Shown piece by piece: positions 60,879 to 64,000 of a DNA stretch of 64,000 bases; position 1 is the stretch's first letter; each line of letters starts with the position of its first letter. Below the pieces are notes generated by a model. The model was given only the letters and a program-made list of their open reading frames with translations. It made no database searches and was not told the origin of the DNA. The translations under genes were made by a program, and so were the position numbers. The DNA lies in assembly GCF_009650435.1 (NCBI RefSeq), contig NZ_VVIP01000078.1, positions 19,480 through 83,479 of the forward strand, given 5' to 3'. Source of the DNA: Foetidibacter luteolus (GTDB lineage: Bacteria; Bacteroidota; Bacteroidia; Chitinophagales; Chitinophagaceae).

Positions 60879-61031
60879 CAACAGACCGGTAACCTGCAAC
60901 TGGTAACCGGCAACCGTCTTTCGGGTGAGGGATTGAAGCGGCTACCCCGGTGAGGCCATCGCAGCAGGGCCTTGTGCCGGAGTAATAGCGGAAAGCCCGA
61001 CCCCTTGCGCAGCTTGGGGGCACCCCCAACA
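60879..61031 (+). repeat. Right inverted terminus: block B plus family A copy A10
   Basis: Block B (60879-60920) and a full plus-oriented family A copy (60921-61031): TTCGGGTGAGGGATTGAAGC, CTACCCCGGTGAGGCCATCG, GCCGGAGTAATAGCGGAAAG, CCGACCCC, a CCCC-TTGCGCAGCTT-GGGG hairpin and GGCACCCCCAACACC. It ends 138 bp before the hydroxylase small-subunit gene. Confidence 0.85.
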
Positions 61032-61168
61032 CCTTTTATTTTATACCATAACGGCATTGCGATTTGCTTCCTTACATTTTAACAGCCAACTATGGTTTTG
61101 GCATTGTAAATTCAGGCTTCATTTTTGTGCCACTGATTGTTTATTGTACGCCATTAACAACTCATAAT

Positions 61169-61639
61169 ATGCCAGACCAGCTAACCCTGCACATCAACGG
61201 TAAAGAGCAAGAGGTGAATGCTTTACCAGATACGCCACTTTTGTATGTACTGAGGAACAACCTGCAGTTAAATGGCCCTAAGTATGGCTGCGGTATTGAA
61301 CGTTGCGGCAGTTGCATGGTGCTGCTGAATGGCAAAGCCGCACCATCTTGCCGCATTCCCTGCAGTAACGCTGCACATTTTACCATTACCACACTGGAAT
61401 CTCTCGGCAACGCAGAAAACCTGCACCCTATACAAAAAGCTTTTATTGAGCACCAGGCAGCACAGTGCGGCTATTGCATGAACGGGATGATTATGTGCGC
61501 CAAAGCACTGCTGGAAGAAAACAGCAACCCCACCGATACGCAGATAAGGCAGGCTTTGCAACGGGTGCTTTGCCGCTGCGGCAGCCATAGCCGTATTATT
61601 GCCGCGGTTAAAAGCGCAGCGGCAGCCATGAAACAATAA
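61169..61639 (+). CDS. [2Fe-2S] small subunit of a molybdenum hydroxylase
   Basis: 156 residues from the ATG at 61169; the frame opens earlier but that part does not resemble the family. Two [2Fe-2S] clusters: the plant-ferredoxin-like one at C41, C46, C49 and C61 (GCGIERCGSCMVLLNG), and the helical one at C100, C103, C135 and C137 (QCGYCMNGMI and VLCRCGSHSR). This is the IorA/xanthine dehydrogenase small-subunit architecture. It lies 23 bp before the molybdopterin subunit, with which it forms an operon; no FAD subunit is present, as in isoquinoline 1-oxidoreductase-type enzymes. Confidence 0.94.
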   Translation: MPDQLTLHINGKEQEVNALPDTPLLYVLRNNLQLNGPKYGCGIERCGSCMVLLNGKAAPSCRIPCSNAAHFTITTLESLGNAENLHPIQKAFIEHQAAQCGYCMNGMIMCAKALLEENSNPTDTQIRQALQRVLCRCGSHSRIIAAVKSAAAAMKQ

Positions 61640-61662
61640 CACACTTATCCAAAAACAGTTTT

Positions 61663-63852
61663 ATGCAACCTACAGGCACTACCGCACTACATCAATATTC
61701 AAGAAGGCTGTTTCTCAAGAACACCGGTTGCCTGGTAATAGGCTTTACTCTGCTGCATACACCCGGCAAAGCAAGCTGTACCATATACGAGGAGCAGCTT
61801 GCCCCGGCCAATACGGCTGATGCGTGGATAAGGATTGATGAAGACGGCACCATTAGCGTACTTACCGGAAAAACAGAGCTGGGCCAGGGTGTACGCACGG
61901 CCCTGATGCAAATGGCAGCGGAAGAGCTGGATGTAGATATGAAACGCATGAACATTGTTATTGCCGATACCGGCCTTACACCGGATGAACGCTATACGGC
62001 GGGCAGCGCCTCGATAGAGTCCAGCGGGAGGTCTATACGGCTTGCTGCCGCAGCGGCAAGGTTGCATTTACTTAAACAGGCTGCCAGTCAGCTAAATGTG
62101 CCGGTGGACAGGCTGCAGGTAACCGACGGAACAATTTCAGCAGACGGCAATGGCGCCGCAGTCACCTACTGGCAACTGCTGAAGGGTAAAAAACTGGAGC
62201 TGGATGTGGATGAGAAAGTGGCGGTAAAGCCACCATCGGCCTACACCATTGTGGGCAAGCCTTTGCCCAGGAAAGACATAACGGCTATGGCCACCGCCCA
62301 GCCATTTTACCTGCAGGACATGCGGATGCCCGGCATGCTGCATGCCAGGATTTTGCGGCCGCCATCGTACAATGCCCGGCTGCTATCCCTGCCGGCCGCC
62401 GGTACGCTGCAGGGCATTACAAAGCTGGTACGCAATGGCAATTTTGTAGCCGTTATAGCACAGGAAGAATATGATGCGGTTAGGGCACTGGATAAATTGC
62501 GGAAAGAAACCACCTGGGAAATGCCTGATATATTGCCGTTCCAAAATAATTTGATGGATGACATGCTGAAAAGCAACGGCGAAGTGGAGACCGTAGTTGC
62601 CGACCCTGCTGCGGAAACAGCACTGGGCAGCGCTGCCATACAACATGAAGCATTGTACACAAAACCTTATGTTATACACGGATCCATAGGTCCATCCTGT
62701 GCTTTGGCCCTGTTTGAAAACGGGAACCTGCGGGTATGGTCTCATACGCAGGGTGTTTACCCGCTAAGGGCCACTCTTTCTAACCTTACGGGTTTGGCCG
62801 AAGATAAAATAAGGATAACAGCGGTGCCGGGCTCCGGCTGCTATGGCCACAATGGCGCTGATGATGCCGGGGCCGACGCGGCTTTGCTGGCTATGGAAAT
62901 GCCGGGCACACCGGTAAAGCTGCAATGGATGCGGGAAGATGAACACCGTTGGGAGCCTTACGGCACAGCCATGGCCCTTAAGCTAAAAGGCGGTGTAACC
63001 AAGGATGGCAAAATAAGCGGCATTGTTACAGAAATCTGGTCTGGCACGCACAGCACCAGGCCCGGCGGCAAAGCAGGCTATTTCCTGGCAGGCAGGCATT
63101 TGGAGAAACCATTTTCCTTTGTGCCCGGCAAGTTTTCGGGGGGAAGTTACCGCAATGCGGTACCCCTGTACAATACGCCTAAAAAAGTACTGCTGCACAA
63201 TTATACCGGCCCGTTGCGTACCTCTGCCTTGCGCAGCCTGGGCGCTTATGGTAACATATTCGCCCTGGAATCTTTTATTGACGAGCTGGCCGCCAAAGCG
63301 GGCATTGACCCGCTCAGTTTCCGCCTGCAAAACCTTATTGACGAGCGGGCCATCGCGGTATTGAAAGCCGTTACCGATAAAACCGGCTGGCAGCAATACA
63401 GGCACAGCAAAACCAATGCCCTGGGGCTGGCCTTTGCGCAATACAAAAACGAGGCATCTTACTTTGCGGTAGTGGCAGAAGTGGCGATAAATAGCGATGG
63501 CGGCAGCATACATGTTAAAAAGCTTACCGGCGCCATAGATGCCGGCCAGGTGATTAACCCGGATGGCGTTATTAACCAGACCGAAGGGGGAATGATACAA
63601 TCCGCAAGCTGGACGCTGATGGAGCAGGTAAAGTATGGCCCCAAACAAATTGAAACCAACAGTTGGGAAACCTATCCCATATTGCGGTTTCCTGAAGTGC
63701 CTGAAACCGAAGTAATTGTTCTTGACCACCCCGAACTGGAACCCCTCGGCGCCGGTGAAGCAGCACAGGGACCGGTATCCGCAGCTATTGCCAACGCCGT
63801 TTTCAGGGCAACCGGCAAAAGGCTTAGAAACCTACCGCTGCAACCGGTGTGA
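61663..63852 (+). CDS. Molybdopterin-binding subunit of a periplasmic molybdenum hydroxylase
   Basis: 729 residues of the xanthine dehydrogenase family, IorB-like. The N-terminus has a Tat motif (SRRLFLKNTG) and a hydrophobic stretch, so export of the folded, cofactor-loaded enzyme is expected. Molybdopterin-site landmarks include TGKTELGQGVRTALMQMAAE, GGSYRNAVPLYNTPK-like text, GPLRTSALRSLGAYGNIFALESFIDE and the C-terminal EPLGAGEAAQGPVSAAIANAV with the conserved Glu of this family (quoted in pieces as landmarks). The electron acceptor is probably a cytochrome c, not seen here. Substrate (aldehyde, purine or N-heterocycle) unknown. Confidence 0.92.
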   Translation: MQPTGTTALHQYSRRLFLKNTGCLVIGFTLLHTPGKASCTIYEEQLAPANTADAWIRIDEDGTISVLTGKTELGQGVRTALMQMAAEELDVDMKRMNIVIADTGLTPDERYTAGSASIESSGRSIRLAAAAARLHLLKQAASQLNVPVDRLQVTDGTISADGNGAAVTYWQLLKGKKLELDVDEKVAVKPPSAYTIVGKPLPRKDITAMATAQPFYLQDMRMPGMLHARILRPPSYNARLLSLPAAGTLQGITKLVRNGNFVAVIAQEEYDAVRALDKLRKETTWEMPDILPFQNNLMDDMLKSNGEVETVVADPAAETALGSAAIQHEALYTKPYVIHGSIGPSCALALFENGNLRVWSHTQGVYPLRATLSNLTGLAEDKIRITAVPGSGCYGHNGADDAGADAALLAMEMPGTPVKLQWMREDEHRWEPYGTAMALKLKGGVTKDGKISGIVTEIWSGTHSTRPGGKAGYFLAGRHLEKPFSFVPGKFSGGSYRNAVPLYNTPKKVLLHNYTGPLRTSALRSLGAYGNIFALESFIDELAAKAGIDPLSFRLQNLIDERAIAVLKAVTDKTGWQQYRHSKTNALGLAFAQYKNEASYFAVVAEVAINSDGGSIHVKKLTGAIDAGQVINPDGVINQTEGGMIQSASWTLMEQVKYGPKQIETNSWETYPILRFPEVPETEVIVLDHPELEPLGAGEAAQGPVSAAIANAVFRATGKRLRNLPLQPV

Positions 63853-63857
63853 ATACA

Positions 63858-64000
63858 GAACAAGGAATTGAATATCGAACAAGGAACAAGGAATGTTGAA
63901 TGACGAAGTGGAACCGCGCAATCACCAAATGAATATCGAACAGGGAACAAGGAATGTTGAATAAAGTGGAACAGCCCCTCCACTCACCACTCACCAAGTG
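63858..64000 (+). repeat. Low-complexity direct repeats at the window end
   Basis: Near-tandem units of GAATATCGAACAAGGAACAA, GGAATGTTGAATGACGAAGT and GGAAC recur about 57-62 bp apart (63881-63914 and 63931-63962), followed by CTCACCA units at 63978-63999. No gene is seen in these 148 bp. Confidence 0.75.

Larger units (their letters stand above)
59879..61031. other. 1.15-kb palindromic composite repeat element
   Basis: The region is bounded by inverted A+B repeats of ~146 and ~153 bp and holds blocks C and D, divergent arms of the CAGGCTGACA family and several hairpins. It has no transposase or other credible gene; the short frames inside are repeat-derived. It fills most of the 1534-bp gap 59635-61168, the rest being AT-rich sequence. 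A smaller array at 36438-37152 is built from the same blocks. Confidence 0.8.

Noticed and set aside
60766..61032. 88-aa open frame on the minus strand and similar frames at 40112-40327, 59829-60032 and 1680-1923
   Set aside because: All are translations of family A repeats (recurring text such as SCARGRAFRYYS); their frames vary between copies, so they are not genes.
59635..61168. Search for a transposase or other gene in the largest gene-free gap
   Set aside because: No frame longer than ~90 codons and none with motif or composition of a real protein; the gap consists of repeats and AT-rich sequence.
62983..63729. 248-aa minus-strand open frame opposite the molybdenum hydroxylase gene
   Set aside because: Shadow of a well-supported gene; no recognisable motif or start context.

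Overview
The window reads as a chromosomal stretch of a Bacteroidota bacterium, most likely of the Chitinophagaceae. This is inferred from protein style: large TonB-dependent receptors with carboxypeptidase-regulatory N-termini, a DUF2911 protein, a DUF5916 barrel, DUF6427-like and DUF4349 proteins, and a 432-residue Lgt. Bacteroidota-type TAnnTTTG promoter boxes also support it. No rRNA, tRNA, CRISPR array, prophage or transposase gene was seen.

Layout: 1-3045 is a proton-translocating transhydrogenase operon (pntB cut by the window edge), interrupted by a 391-bp repeat-filled gap. 3.1-6.3 kb holds a VOC protein, a membrane protein and a secreted protein, divergent from the K+ transporter gene kup. 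8.8-15.2 kb holds a TonB-dependent outer-membrane protein and a siderophore receptor/PepSY pair. 15.3-21.4 kb holds a methyltransferase, miaA, a sigma-54-type response regulator without a DNA-binding domain, and ccmF/ccmE. 21.8-28.8 kb carries an arginase-family enzyme, a radical SAM protein, an EamA transporter, Hsp20, a bacilliredoxin and lgt. 28.9-36.3 kb holds an alditol-oxidase-like protein and a nucleotide-sugar cluster (rfbD, two UDP-sugar dehydrogenases, UDP-xylose synthase, aminotransferase). 37.2-42.6 kb has waaA, tdk and a DUF5916 protein. 43.0-49.0 kb is a four-gene signalling operon: a triple-receiver hybrid kinase, CheR, CheB and a receiver-kinase. 49.3-56.5 kb carries small envelope proteins, a PfkB-like kinase, DUF4349 and VWA lipoproteins, and a tgt whose zinc ligands are missing. 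56.75-57.45 kb is an AT-rich two-gene cassette, a toxin-antitoxin candidate. 57.6-63.9 kb has a TonB-like protein, a BamA/TamA-like barrel and a periplasmic molybdenum hydroxylase pair.

The most unusual content is non-coding. Ten copies of a ~75-115 bp element (family A) lie between genes. Different copies carry different inner sequences that remain self-complementary, which suggests selection on folding. Two larger arrays (36.4-37.15 kb and 59.88-61.03 kb) combine family A with further shared blocks; the second is bounded by ~150-bp inverted repeats. Other dispersed families include a degenerate motif, fragments built on TTCGACAGGCTCAGGCTGACA, short palindromes and low-complexity tandem repeats. 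All coordinates and motif readings were made by eye; family names rest on recognised motifs, not on searches.
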